DNA of 15,556 bases from Burkholderiales bacterium (GCA_016791285.1 JAEUMX010000271.1:1-15556); one strand, 5' to 3'; counted from the first letter of the stretch, positions 9,045 to 15,274 are shown. Program-made: numbers and translations. The notes: generated from the sequence alone by a model not told the origin.

Positions 9045-10141
9045 GACGGACTCGGTCGGTGCACCTTCACCTTCTGTCCCGGAACGAGCTTGTGCACGCC
9101 GGCAGTGACCACCAGCGCATCGGCCTGCAACCCGTCCAGCACCGTGAAGGTGTTCTCGTGGTACTCGCCCAGGCGGACCGGGGCAAGGTTCACGGTGCTG
9201 GTCGCCGGATCCACGACCCAGACGGCAGCGCCTGCGTCCTTTCGATAGAGCGCAGTCAACGGCAACTCGATCGCCTGCTCGGCGAGCGTGCTGCCGAGCA
9301 GAACGTTCGCGGTCATGCCGAGGCGCACGCGCGAATCGGCTTCGAGAATGCTCACCTTCACCGTGTAGGTGCGCGTGACCGCATCGGCGCCCGGCGACAC
9401 CTCCCGCACCTGGCCCTTGTAGATGACACCGGGGTCCGCCCAGAGACTGATGCGGATGTCGTTCGCCGCCTTGAGCTCGTTCAGGCGGTTCTCCGGCACG
9501 CTGATCACGACTTCGCGCTCATCCCCGCGCGCCATTCGCATCACGGTCTGACCCGCCGCCACCACCTGCCCCGCCTCCGCCAGGATCGCGGTAATCACGC
9601 CGTCGCCGTCCGGACGCAAGGTCGCGTATGCCGCCTGATTCTCCGCCACGCCGACCTGCGCCTTCGCCTGATCGAGTCGAGCTCTGGCAACTCGATTCTG
9701 GTTCTCGCGACGGTCGAACTCGGCCTCGCTGATGAAGCGCTTCTTGAGCAGGTTGCGGTAGCGATCGAGATCGGCCGCCGCCTGATGGTGATCGGAACGA
9801 GCCGCCTCGAGCTGCGAGCGCGCAGACAGGATGTTGAGTTGCAGGTCCTGTGGATCGAGCTTGGCGAGGGGCTCGCCGGACTTCACTACACTGCCGACTT
9901 CCACCTCCCGCGTCAGGATCTTGCCGCCGACGCGAAAGCCCAGGTCGGTTTCGTAACGCGCCCGCACGTCGCCGGAATAGGTTGCGTGCAGGCGCTGATC
10001 GGTGACCAGGGCGGGGACGACGCGTACCGGAGGTGCCGCGTCCGGCGGCGCATCGTCCTTGCCGCAGCCGGCGAGGATGCAAAGCCCCAGCAACGCGGCC
10101 AGCGTCGGGCGCATGTCGGGGCGCGCGCGCGACCGGCTCAT
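9041..10141 (-). CDS. RND efflux periplasmic adaptor (membrane fusion) lipoprotein
   Basis: A 366-residue HlyD/AcrA-type adaptor that links the RND pump to an outer-membrane channel. It carries a lipoprotein signal with lipobox LAGC (Cys26). The chain then has the first beta-barrel/lipoyl part (DLGFRVGGKILTREVEVGSVVKSGEP), an alpha-helical hairpin (about 95-155), the second lipoyl half (LRPDGDGVITAILAEAGQVV) and C-terminal beta domains (VSPGADAVTRTYTVKVSI, VRLGMTANVLL). The ATG at 10141 is chosen because a perfect GGAGGT lies 6 bases ahead of it and its ATGA overlaps the tetR stop. An internal ATG at 10114 would give a more typical 17-residue lipoprotein signal and remains possible. Its own stop overlaps the GTG of the pump gene, so regulator, adaptor and pump appear translated from one message. 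Confidence 0.93.
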   Translation of the reverse strand: MSRSRARPDMRPTLAALLGLCILAGCGKDDAPPDAAPPVRVVPALVTDQRLHATYSGDVRARYETDLGFRVGGKILTREVEVGSVVKSGEPLAKLDPQDLQLNILSARSQLEAARSDHHQAAADLDRYRNLLKKRFISEAEFDRRENQNRVARARLDQAKAQVGVAENQAAYATLRPDGDGVITAILAEAGQVVAAGQTVMRMARGDEREVVISVPENRLNELKAANDIRISLWADPGVIYKGQVREVSPGADAVTRTYTVKVSILEADSRVRLGMTANVLLGSTLAEQAIELPLTALYRKDAGAAVWVVDPATSTVNLAPVRLGEYHENTFTVLDGLQADALVVTAGVHKLVPGQKVKVHRPSPS

Positions 10142-10827
10142 TTCTCGACCTCCAGCGGCAACGGCGTGTCGACTGCGCGCACCTGCGCCGGGTCGGTTGC
10201 GATGCCCATCAGGAGCGCCCGCAGATGAGTGTCGAGATAGGCTTCCTCGGCGATGTTGCGCGCTTCGAGGCGCCCGAACGAGTGCTTCCACAGCGCCGCC
10301 ATCACCACCGGCGCGATCGCCACGCGCGTCAGGTGGTGCGGGTCGAAAGCGCGGAAGTCGCCGGCCTTGACGCCGCGCGCGAGCACCGACTCGACCAGGC
10401 GGGAGCCGCGGTCGATCACCTCCTCGAAGTAGATGCGCGCGAGCTCCGGAAAATTGCCGGACTCGCCGATTACGAGCTTCGGAATGCCGCTGAAGGGTGA
10501 CAGCACGAGCGCATCCCACCAGCCGCGGATCAGGAGGACGAGGAGTTCGGCCGCATCGCCGCGAAACTCCGCGACCAGGGCTTCGCCCATCTCGATCGTC
10601 TCGACCAGCCCTTTCCGAACCACCGCCTGGAAGAGCTCTTCCTTGTTGCGAAAATAAAGATAGAGGGTGCCTTTGCTCACGCTGGCGCGTGCCGCGACAT
10701 CCTCGAGCCGGGTCGCCGCATAGCCGCGCTCGACGAAGAGCTGCAACGCCGCTGCAGTGAGCTCGGCGGGACGATCATCCTTGCGGCGCAGCCAGCGCGG
10801 GGCGGGCTTGGTACGGGCGCAGCTCAT
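10138..10827 (-). CDS. TetR/AcrR-family transcriptional regulator of the RND efflux genes
   Basis: A 229-residue one-component repressor. The N-terminal DNA-binding domain has the usual helix-turn-helix TRLEDVAARASVSKGTLYLY (39-58) followed by FRNKEELFQAVV. The C-terminal half is all-helical and would bind the inducer and form the dimer; its ligand cannot be predicted. The ATG at 10827 lacks a good ribosome site, and a long leader (about 130 bases) separates it from the best promoter. It is the first gene of the efflux group and overlaps the adaptor gene by an ATGA, so regulator and pump levels should be linked. A near-palindrome in the upstream promoter is the natural candidate for autoregulation. 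The family is certain; the target is inferred from position. Confidence 0.93.
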   Translation of the reverse strand: MSCARTKPAPRWLRRKDDRPAELTAAALQLFVERGYAATRLEDVAARASVSKGTLYLYFRNKEELFQAVVRKGLVETIEMGEALVAEFRGDAAELLVLLIRGWWDALVLSPFSGIPKLVIGESGNFPELARIYFEEVIDRGSRLVESVLARGVKAGDFRAFDPHHLTRVAIAPVVMAALWKHSFGRLEARNIAEEAYLDTHLRALLMGIATDPAQVRAVDTPLPLEVEK

Positions 10828-10840
10828 CGTGGAGGGTCTA

Positions 10841-10860
10841 GCAGGCTGTTGAAAAACCCC
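10841..10860. other. IS-terminus-like motif at the 5' edge of tetR
   Basis: GCAGGCTGTTGAAAAACCCC resembles the outer ends of several transposable elements and small mobile repeats I know of (ends reading TTTTTCAACAGCCTGC on the other strand). No transposase and no matching opposite end is visible nearby. It may be the scar of a lost element. It lies within the predicted tetR leader, only 14 bases upstream of the start codon. Confidence 0.35.
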
Positions 10861-10967
10861 TCGGGGCCGCGGCGCGGCCTTTCCGGGATGAGATGCGCGA
10901 AGCGGGCCGCAGCGAATGGTCTGCCCCCTTACCTGCGAATCGAACCGCCAACGCCCACGAGCCCCAT

Positions 10968-10991
10968 ATAACTATCCGTTCGGTAAGTTAT
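10968..10991. promoter_or_regulatory. Putative TetR-family operator
   Basis: A 24-bp near-palindrome with arms ATAACT and AGTTAT and inner arms CCG and CGG around a TT centre; 9 of 12 positions are symmetric. Size and form suit a TetR-type dimer. It lies between the -35 and -10 elements of the predicted tetR promoter, where a bound repressor would block transcription. Assignment to the adjacent tetR is inferred. Confidence 0.55.
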
Positions 10992-10997
10992 TCCCAA
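10969..10997 (-). promoter_or_regulatory. Predicted sigma-70 promoter for the tetR-efflux genes
   Basis: On the minus strand TTGGGA (10997-10992) and TAGTTA (10974-10969) are separated by 17 bases. Both hexamers match consensus only partly. Transcription would begin near 10960 and leave a leader of about 130 bases before tetR. The palindrome described at this spot fills the spacer, which supports a regulated promoter. Confidence 0.4.
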
Positions 10998-11009
10998 ACG
11001 CTCACCGTG

Positions 11010-11032
11010 GCAAGTCACTTGAGCTGACTTGC
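11010..11032. promoter_or_regulatory. Inverted repeat upstream of the tetR promoter
   Basis: Perfect 8-base arms GCAAGTCA (11010-11017) and TGACTTGC (11025-11032) flank a 7-base centre. With a 3-base bulge, outer CACC and GGTG pair as well. There is no T-run on either side, so a simple intrinsic terminator is unlikely. It lies just upstream of the predicted -35 and could be a second regulator site, or an RNA hairpin at the end of the neighbouring minus-strand transcript. Confidence 0.4.
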
Positions 11033-11158
11033 GGTGCTCGTGCGCATCTCGTGGACTGCGGCGGTTCGCTGGCAGATCCGCCAAGGGACCGGACGTGAGG
11101 TCCTGCACATCACCGGGCTGCTGCGACGCGCCCTCGACTTCGGCCGCTCATGAATTCC

Positions 11159-11560
11159 CTAGCGGCTACCCGTTCGGGCGAGCTCCTCGACCAGTGCCTG
11201 GCGTCGCCCGTCGAGCTCCTGGTAGCGTGCGTAGAGCTGCTCCATACGCTGGCTGTACTCGACGAGCCGCTGGTCGCGATCCCTCTGTGCGGCGACCACG
11301 TCCTCGTAATTCGGTATCGCCTGTCCCATACCGTAGCCGGAGAGCGCCGGCTGCGTGGGAGGGGGCATCATCAGCTCGTTGCGCAGCTCCCGCACCATCT
11401 GGAACTGCTGGAACACGGCCTGCTGCTCCTGCTGTACGAGGGTTAGCTCGTCGCGGATGCGCTTGGCTCCGTCCTGCGCGAAGGCGCTACTACCGAGGTA
11501 AGTCGGCAGCAGCACGCAGAAGAGCGCAGCGAACCAACCCCGTCTGCCAATGTGGATCAT
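11159..11560 (-). CDS. Small secreted coiled-coil protein of unknown function
   Basis: I do not recognise a family for this 133-residue protein. A signal peptide is clear: positive head (IGRRGW), hydrophobic core (FAALFCVLLP) and an A-F-A site, cleaving after about Ala28. The mature part begins DGAKRIRDELTLVQQEQQAV, a Gln-rich helix with coiled-coil spacing (about 30-58). It continues through a Pro/Gly-rich linker (PPPTQPALSGYGMGQ) into a second charged coiled-coil (about 88-130, RMEQLYARYQELDGRRQALV). Two helices joined by a linker suggest a helical hairpin or oligomer in the periplasm. There are no cysteines in the mature part and no catalytic motif. The ATG has only a weak ribosome site but lies about 25 bases from a TATAAT-like element. 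It is divergent from yciB and separate from tetR. Confidence 0.75.
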   Translation of the reverse strand: MIHIGRRGWFAALFCVLLPTYLGSSAFAQDGAKRIRDELTLVQQEQQAVFQQFQMVRELRNELMMPPPTQPALSGYGMGQAIPNYEDVVAAQRDRDQRLVEYSQRMEQLYARYQELDGRRQALVEELARTGSR

Positions 11561-11589
11561 GGTCGTTCGAAGTCGAGGCCGAAGGCGCG

Positions 11590-11597
11590 ATTATAAT
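11590..11597. promoter_or_regulatory. Palindromic -10-like element between divergent genes
   Basis: ATTATAAT is a perfect palindrome containing TATAAT on both strands, standing out in GC-rich DNA between the minus-strand secreted-protein gene and the plus-strand yciB cluster. It could serve as -10 in either or both directions. No convincing -35 lies at the right distance on either strand, so this rests on the -10 alone. Confidence 0.35.
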
Positions 11598-11756
11598 AGG
11601 TGCGGGTGCGAAGCTGCGGAGACCCGTGGCGGGGTCCAATGCTGGTGAAAAAGCCGGGGACGAGGGCCGTGAAGGCGACGATCGAAGCGCTCGGCACGGT
11701 TGGACAAGGGGGCGGCAAATCCGGATAATGCCGCGATTGCAGCCGCCCGGCCCTTC

Positions 11757-12296
11757 ATGAAGTTCTTGTTCGACCTCTTTCCGGTCGTCGTTTTTTTCTT
11801 GGCCTTCAAGCTCCAGGGCATCTACGTCGCGACAGCGGTAGCTATCGTCGCCACCTTCCTGCAGATCGGGTGGGTCTGGCTCAGGCACCGGAAAGTCGAT
11901 GGGATGCTCTGGGTGAGTCTCGCGGTGATCGTGGTCTTCGGTGGCGCGACGTTGCTCCTGCACGACGAGACGTTCATCAAGTGGAAGCCATCCGTGCTCT
12001 ACTGGCTCTTCGGCGGTGTGCTGCTCGGTGCGCAGGTCCTCTTCGGCAGAAACCTCATCCGGGCGTTGATGGGCAAGGAGATCAGGCTGCCGGATGACAT
12101 CTGGAACAGGCTCAACGCGAGCTGGGTCGTGTTCTTCGGCGTGATGGGAATCGTCAACCTTTTCGTCGCGTACAACTTCGATACGGACACCTGGGTGAAT
12201 TTCAAGGTGTTCGGGGGACTCGGTCTGACCCTCGCTTTTGTCGTGCTGCAGGCGATCGCGCTGGCGCGTTTCGTGGAACCGGAGGGGAACAAATGA
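11757..12296 (+). CDS. yciB: Inner-membrane septation protein A family (YciB/IspZ)
   Basis: A 179-residue polytopic membrane protein, the same length as E. coli YciB. In E. coli it affects envelope integrity and cell division and interacts with elongation and division proteins; the exact biochemical role is unsettled. It starts with [19 protein letters not shown], the family's standard opening, followed by about five hydrophobic helices. Conserved segments include [38 protein letters not shown] and [12 protein letters not shown]. The ATG at 11757 is chosen for this match, although its ribosome site is poor; a TTG at 11700 in the same frame would add 19 residues not typical of the family. It is the first gene of a plus-strand cluster and its stop overlaps the yciI start (ATGA). 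Confidence 0.93.
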   Translation: MKFLFDLFPVVVFFLAFKLQGIYVATAVAIVATFLQIGWVWLRHRKVDGMLWVSLAVIVVFGGATLLLHDETFIKWKPSVLYWLFGGVLLGAQVLFGRNLIRALMGKEIRLPDDIWNRLNASWVVFFGVMGIVNLFVAYNFDTDTWVNFKVFGGLGLTLAFVVLQAIALARFVEPEGNK

Positions 12297-12598
12297 TGCT
12301 GTATGCGATCTTCGGAGAGGACGTGCCGAACAGTCTCGCGCAGCGACTGGCCGCGCGACCCGCTCACCTGGAGCGACTGCAGGCGCTGCAGGCCGAGGGC
12401 CGGTTGTTCGTTGCCGGACCGCTTCCCGCGGTCGACAGCCCCGACCCGGGCGCGAGCGGCTTCACCGGCAGCCTGATCGTCGCCGAATTCGATTCGCTGG
12501 AAGCGGCCGAAGCGTGGGCGCGCGCGGATCCCTACACCATCGAAGGCGTGTTCGCCCGCGTGACGGTCAAGCCCTTCAAGAAGGTGCTTCCGGCATGA
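12293..12598 (+). CDS. yciI: YciI family protein
   Basis: A 101-residue cytoplasmic protein with a dimeric alpha+beta barrel fold. It begins [20 protein letters not shown] and carries [17 protein letters not shown] (22-38), AGPLP (41-45) and [15 protein letters not shown] (73-87). The His25 and Asp79 positions match the residues considered catalytic candidates in YciI proteins, but a substrate is not established for the family. A strong GGAGG lies 7 bases before the first ATG, which overlaps the yciB stop; a second ATG follows directly. Its own stop overlaps the bolA start in the same ATGA manner, so the three genes form a translationally linked unit. Confidence 0.93.
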   Translation: MMLYAIFGEDVPNSLAQRLAARPAHLERLQALQAEGRLFVAGPLPAVDSPDPGASGFTGSLIVAEFDSLEAAEAWARADPYTIEGVFARVTVKPFKKVLPA

Positions 12599-12858
12599 AC
12601 ACGGTCAAGAAAATGGAGGAGCGCCTCCAGGCGCTTGCTCCGGAGAACATCGAGATCCTGGATGAAGGCGGAAAGCACGTGGGTCATGAGGGCGCGAAAG
12701 GCGGCGGCGGGCATTACGATCTGCTCATCGTGTCGTCGCGATTCGCCGGCTGCTCGAGCGTGGTACGCCACCGTCTGGTGTACGAGGCGCTGGGTGATCT
12801 GATGCGCAACGAGATCCACGCCCTCGCGATCCGCGCTCTCGCTCCGAACGAAATCTGA
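12595..12858 (+). CDS. bolA: BolA family protein
   Basis: An 87-residue BolA/IbaG-type protein. BolA proteins pair with monothiol glutaredoxins through a shared iron-sulfur cluster, and some also bind DNA. The signature [17 protein letters not shown] (50-66) and the invariant histidine of EIHALAI (His75) are present, as is the loop [18 protein letters not shown] (30-47). Cys53 and His75 are possible cluster ligands. The ATG overlaps the yciI stop, with AAGGTG 8 bases upstream. The frame is open further upstream, but that part runs through yciI in another frame and is not credible. Position between yciI and a secreted parvulin is typical of Betaproteobacteria. Confidence 0.93.
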   Translation: MNTVKKMEERLQALAPENIEILDEGGKHVGHEGAKGGGGHYDLLIVSSRFAGCSSVVRHRLVYEALGDLMRNEIHALAIRALAPNEI

Positions 12859-12883
12859 AGTCAACCACTGCAAAGGAATTCGC

Positions 12884-13720
12884 ATGCAAGCTATCAAATT
12901 CAATCGGCTGGCTCTCGTCGCGGCGCTGTATCTCGCGCTGCCCGGGATATCCCTGGCCCAGGACACGAGACCGCAGCCGGCCGCGGCAGCGTCCAACGGC
13001 GGCGGTCAGGTCGCAAAGGTCAACGGTGTCGCGATACCCCAATCGCGCCTGGACCTCATCGTCAAGGACCGCGCCGCGCAGGGACAGCCCGATTCCGCCG
13101 AGACCCGCACGGCGATCAAGGAACAGCTGATCACGATGGAGGCGCTCGCCCAAGAGGCAACGCGGATGGGGCTCGACAGGTCCCCGGATGTCGCGACTCG
13201 CCTCGAGCTCGCGCGCCAGCAGATTCTCGCGTCTGCTTATCTCGACAATTACCGCAAGTCCCACCCAGTCACCGACGAACAGATGAAGGCCGAGTACGAC
13301 AAGATCAAGTCGGTCCAGGGCAGTGCGAAGGAATACAAGCTGCGCCACATCCTGGTCGCGAACGAGGCCGAAGCGCAGAAGATCATCGCTGAGCTGAAAA
13401 AGGGCGGCAACTTCGAGAAGGTTGCCGCCGCCAAGTCAACCGACCCGGGCTCCAAGACCAAGGGCGGCGACCTCGGCTGGCAGACGACCGGGAACTTCGT
13501 GAAGCCCTTCGGCGACGCGGTGCAGGGCATGAAGCCTGGGCAGATCAGCGACAAGCCCGTTCAGACCCAGTTCGGCTGGCACGTGATCAAGGTCGAGAAC
13601 GAGCGGCCGTACGTATTCCCGCCGTACGACGAGGTCAAGGGCCAGATCGAGCAGGGCATGCAGGGGCAGATGCAGCAGAAGGCGATCGGCGAGGTGCGCG
13701 CCAAGGCGAAGATCGACTGA
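12884..13720 (+). CDS. Secreted parvulin-type peptidyl-prolyl cis-trans isomerase
   Basis: A 278-residue periplasmic foldase of the PpiC/SurA/PrsA group. The signal peptide ends ISLAQ (cleavage after Ala25) and is followed by a low-complexity Ala/Gly stretch. An N-terminal helical chaperone-like region (about 42-148) begins KVNGVAIPQSRLD. The parvulin domain lies at about 150-238, with YKLRHILV, the KTKGGDLGW loop and QFGWHVIKVE. The C-terminal helix ends in a Gln- and Met-rich segment. Parvulins speed proline isomerisation and assist folding of exported proteins. The ATG has AAAGGA 6 bases upstream and lies 25 bases after bolA, so it is probably the last gene of the yciB cluster. A strong terminator follows at once. 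Confidence 0.93.
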   Translation: MQAIKFNRLALVAALYLALPGISLAQDTRPQPAAAASNGGGQVAKVNGVAIPQSRLDLIVKDRAAQGQPDSAETRTAIKEQLITMEALAQEATRMGLDRSPDVATRLELARQQILASAYLDNYRKSHPVTDEQMKAEYDKIKSVQGSAKEYKLRHILVANEAEAQKIIAELKKGGNFEKVAAAKSTDPGSKTKGGDLGWQTTGNFVKPFGDAVQGMKPGQISDKPVQTQFGWHVIKVENERPYVFPPYDEVKGQIEQGMQGQMQQKAIGEVRAKAKID

Positions 13721-13737
13721 CCGATCCTGGCAAGAAC

Positions 13738-13766
13738 AAAAAAGGCCGCCTGCGGGCGGCTTTTTT
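13738..13766 (+). terminator. Intrinsic terminator after the parvulin gene
   Basis: GCCGCC and GGCGGC arms close on a TGCG tetraloop with one extra G at the base, followed by six T. A run of A precedes the stem, so the element could also work on the minus strand. It begins 18 bases past the parvulin stop and closes the yciB-yciI-bolA-parvulin cluster. Confidence 0.93.
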
Positions 13767-13886
13767 GTTGCCGCACCACGTGCCTTCCTCGATGCCCGCC
13801 CGAGATCCCGTGAGGCGGCTTCCGGCTTGTGCGGGTAAACTGGCCTGCGGACGCTCGTCTGCTGCATCTTGCATTTTGATTCAGCA

Positions 13887-13902
13887 CTAGTTACATATAC
13901 AG
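13887..13902 (+). promoter_or_regulatory. Candidate LexA box (SOS operator)
   Basis: CTAGTTACATATACAG matches 12 of 16 positions of the E. coli-type site CTGT-(AT)4-ACAG: the right half ACAG is perfect, the centre is AT-rich and the left half is degenerate. It overlaps the possible -10 of a weak promoter (TTGCAT at 13869, then TACATA after 17 bases) and precedes the two-gene unit containing lexA. The LexA recognition helix here closely matches that of E. coli, so this type of site is expected. Confidence 0.5.
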
Positions 13903-13976
13903 CTTTCATGCACGAAGCTGGCCCGTACCCGCCGCAGACGAGAACCCTCCCGCTCAACTTCGCCCGGAAGGCAACC

Positions 13977-14465
13977 ATGGACCACGACCAGGCACTCACG
14001 ATCCTAAAAGATCTTGCCGACGGAAAGGACCCGGAAACCGGGGATCCCTTTCCGCCCGACAGCCCCTATCAGCGGCCGGACGTCATCCGCGCGCTCTTCC
14101 ACGCGGCACGCGAGATGGAAAGCACGGTCGCGAGCGAAGCCCGCAGGGGCGACCCCGGAAAGGGCTCCTTGCCGGAGAATGCCGCGGGCGCCCCGCTTGC
14201 CTCCGCGGCCGCATCCCCACGGCGCGGGGCCCCTGCTCCACGCTCCGGCAAGCCCTGGTCTACCGAAGAAGACGAGAAACTCGTGGCCGGGTTCGATGCC
14301 GGCCAGACCATTCCGGCGCTTGCCACCGACCATGGTCGCAGCCGCATCGCCATCGAGGCACGGCTCGCTAGGTTCGGCAAGGTGCCGATGCCCGCGGGTG
14401 TCCGCGGGGGGAAAACCTCGCATGCCTCCGATATTGACTGTGCGCTTTACGCAACCCAGGCCTGA
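13977..14465 (+). CDS. Uncharacterised protein with Myb/SANT-like C-terminal domain, upstream of lexA
   Basis: A 162-residue protein whose function I do not know. The N-terminal part (1-50) reads DQALTILKDLADGKDPETGD, then PFPPDSPYQRPDVIRALFHA, a helix, a proline-rich turn and another helix. The middle (52-90) is a low-complexity Ala/Pro/Gly/Arg linker. The C-terminal part (92-136) has GKPWSTEEDEKLVAGFDAG and then DHGRSRIAIEARLARFGKV. The spacing of Trp, the acidic EED and the second RSRxAIEARLxR helix resembles Myb/SANT or resolvase-like HTH folds, which suggests DNA binding. The ATG at 13977 is preferred because GGAAGG lies 5 bases ahead and the conserved-looking part starts there; an earlier in-frame ATG at 13869 would overlap the promoter and candidate LexA box. 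The stop lies 3 bases before lexA, so the two are almost surely cotranscribed. Confidence 0.82.
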   Translation: MDHDQALTILKDLADGKDPETGDPFPPDSPYQRPDVIRALFHAAREMESTVASEARRGDPGKGSLPENAAGAPLASAAASPRRGAPAPRSGKPWSTEEDEKLVAGFDAGQTIPALATDHGRSRIAIEARLARFGKVPMPAGVRGGKTSHASDIDCALYATQA

Positions 14466-14468
14466 ACC

Positions 14469-15068
14469 ATGAAAGAACTCACCCCCCGGCAGGCGGAGAT
14501 CCTGCAACTCATCCGCGAATCGATCGAAGTCAACGGTGCGCCGCCGACCCGGGCCGAAATTGCGCAGGCGTTCGGTTTCCGCTCCCCCAACGCGGCCGAG
14601 GAACACCTGCGGGCGCTCGCGAGGAAAGGGGTGATCGAGATGTTCGACGGCACGGCGCGCGGCATCCGGCTCGTGGAGGCGCTCGGCCTACCTCTAGTGG
14701 GACGCGTGGCCGCCGGCTCGCCGATCCTCGCCGAGGAAAACATCGAAAGCCGCCATCAGGTCGACCCGTCGCTCTTCCGGCCGTGCGCCGATTACCTGCT
14801 CAAGGTGCGCGGCATGAGCATGCGCGACGCCGGCATCCTGGAAGGCGACCTGCTCGCCGTGCACCGGACACCCGAGGCACGCTCGGGTCAGGTCGTGGTG
14901 GCGCGGCTCGGCAACGAGGTCACGGTGAAACGCTTCAGGCGCTCGGGCAACCAAGTTCAACTGCTGCCAGAGAACCCGGCGTTCAAGCAGATCACCGTGA
15001 ATCTCAAACGCGATCCCTTGGTGATCGAGGGCATCGGGGTCGGAATTATCCGCAGCCGGGTGCTCTGA
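14469..15068 (+). CDS. lexA: LexA repressor, SOS regulator
   Basis: LexA represses DNA-damage response genes and cuts itself when RecA filaments form. The 199-residue protein has a winged-helix DNA-binding domain (1-70) with the recognition segment [20 protein letters not shown], very close to that of E. coli. The cleavage site is Ala82-Gly83 in GRVAAGSPI, and the catalytic pair is Ser117 (RGMSMRD) and Lys154 (VTVKRF). All are present, so self-cleavage should work. The ATG opens [15 protein letters not shown], the standard start, 3 bases after the upstream gene; the ribosome site (AGG at 8 bases) is weak, so coupling to the upstream gene is likely. The only LexA-box candidate I found is upstream of that gene, not directly ahead of lexA. 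Confidence 0.97.
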   Translation: MKELTPRQAEILQLIRESIEVNGAPPTRAEIAQAFGFRSPNAAEEHLRALARKGVIEMFDGTARGIRLVEALGLPLVGRVAAGSPILAEENIESRHQVDPSLFRPCADYLLKVRGMSMRDAGILEGDLLAVHRTPEARSGQVVVARLGNEVTVKRFRRSGNQVQLLPENPAFKQITVNLKRDPLVIEGIGVGIIRSRVL

Positions 15069-15096
15069 TGGATGGCCGAAATGTCCAGCCGCACGC

Positions 15097-15138
15097 TTGA
15101 AGTTCGATGAGATCGACTACTGGTCTGAGAGGCTGTGA
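15097..15138 (+). pseudogene. Possible N-terminal remnant of a TcmP-like (three-Cys-motif partner) gene
   Basis: Downstream of lexA a plus-strand frame reads LKFDEIDYWSERL and then stops. From memory this closely resembles the opening of three-Cys-motif partner proteins (TcmP), which start near KFDEIGYWSE and continue KLDI and a long globular domain. Here the match ends after about 12 residues and the following DNA gives no continuation in any frame, so only a fragment would remain. In a second frame the lexA stop is followed by ATG at 15072 (MAEMSS, then TGA at 15108), which might be the start of a second lost gene. The match is short and from memory, so confidence is low. Confidence 0.35.
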
Positions 15139-15242
15139 CTTTTTCGGTCGTGAATCGGAATGGTGGAACGGGTAGCTGTGTCGTCGTGACGAATCAGATA
15201 TGCGCATGCCATGATCTACTCCGCGACCGACCGTCCTTTCGC

Positions 15243-15274
15243 TGAGGTCCGTCGTCAATCGTGGCGTCCAACGG
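15243..15274. repeat. Probable terminal inverted repeat of the IS3-family element
   Basis: Reading inward from 15243 the sequence begins TGAGGTCCGTCGTCAATCGT and continues GGCGTCCAACGG. It starts with TGA and contains CAATCGTGG-CGTCC, close to the CAATAGTGGACACG block I recall from the IS3 terminus. The partner repeat is not in the window. Confidence 0.6.

Larger units (their letters stand above)
10828..11158. other. 331-base gap between tetR and the secreted coiled-coil gene
   Basis: No confident gene. It holds an IS-end-like motif beside tetR, a GC-rich palindrome (GGCCGCG/CGCGGCC arms at about 10866-10880), the predicted tetR promoter and operator, and an inverted repeat near 11021. A plus-strand frame from GTG 11034 to TGA 11153 (39 codons, C-terminal LLRRALDFGRS) has strong GC bias at third positions. 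It has no ribosome site and no family I recognise, so it may be a remnant or chance. Confidence 0.5.

Noticed and set aside
6219..9248. Very long plus-strand open frame (1009 codons) opposite the RND pump gene
   Set aside because: It mirrors the pump gene exactly, its product is a His/Arg/Asp-rich low-complexity chain typical of antisense frames in GC-rich genes, and it has no recognisable domain. The minus-strand product is an unmistakable RND permease.
11029..11760. Plus-strand open frame of 243 codons across the intergenic region and the secreted-protein gene
   Set aside because: Arg/Ala/Pro-rich composition, no ribosome site, and it overlaps the start of yciB. The opposite strand has a signal peptide and coherent coiled-coils.
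14440..14460. CTGT half-site (CTGTGCGCTTTACGCA) just before lexA as a LexA box
   Set aside because: The second half-site is CGCA instead of ACAG and the centre is not AT-rich, so it does not fit.
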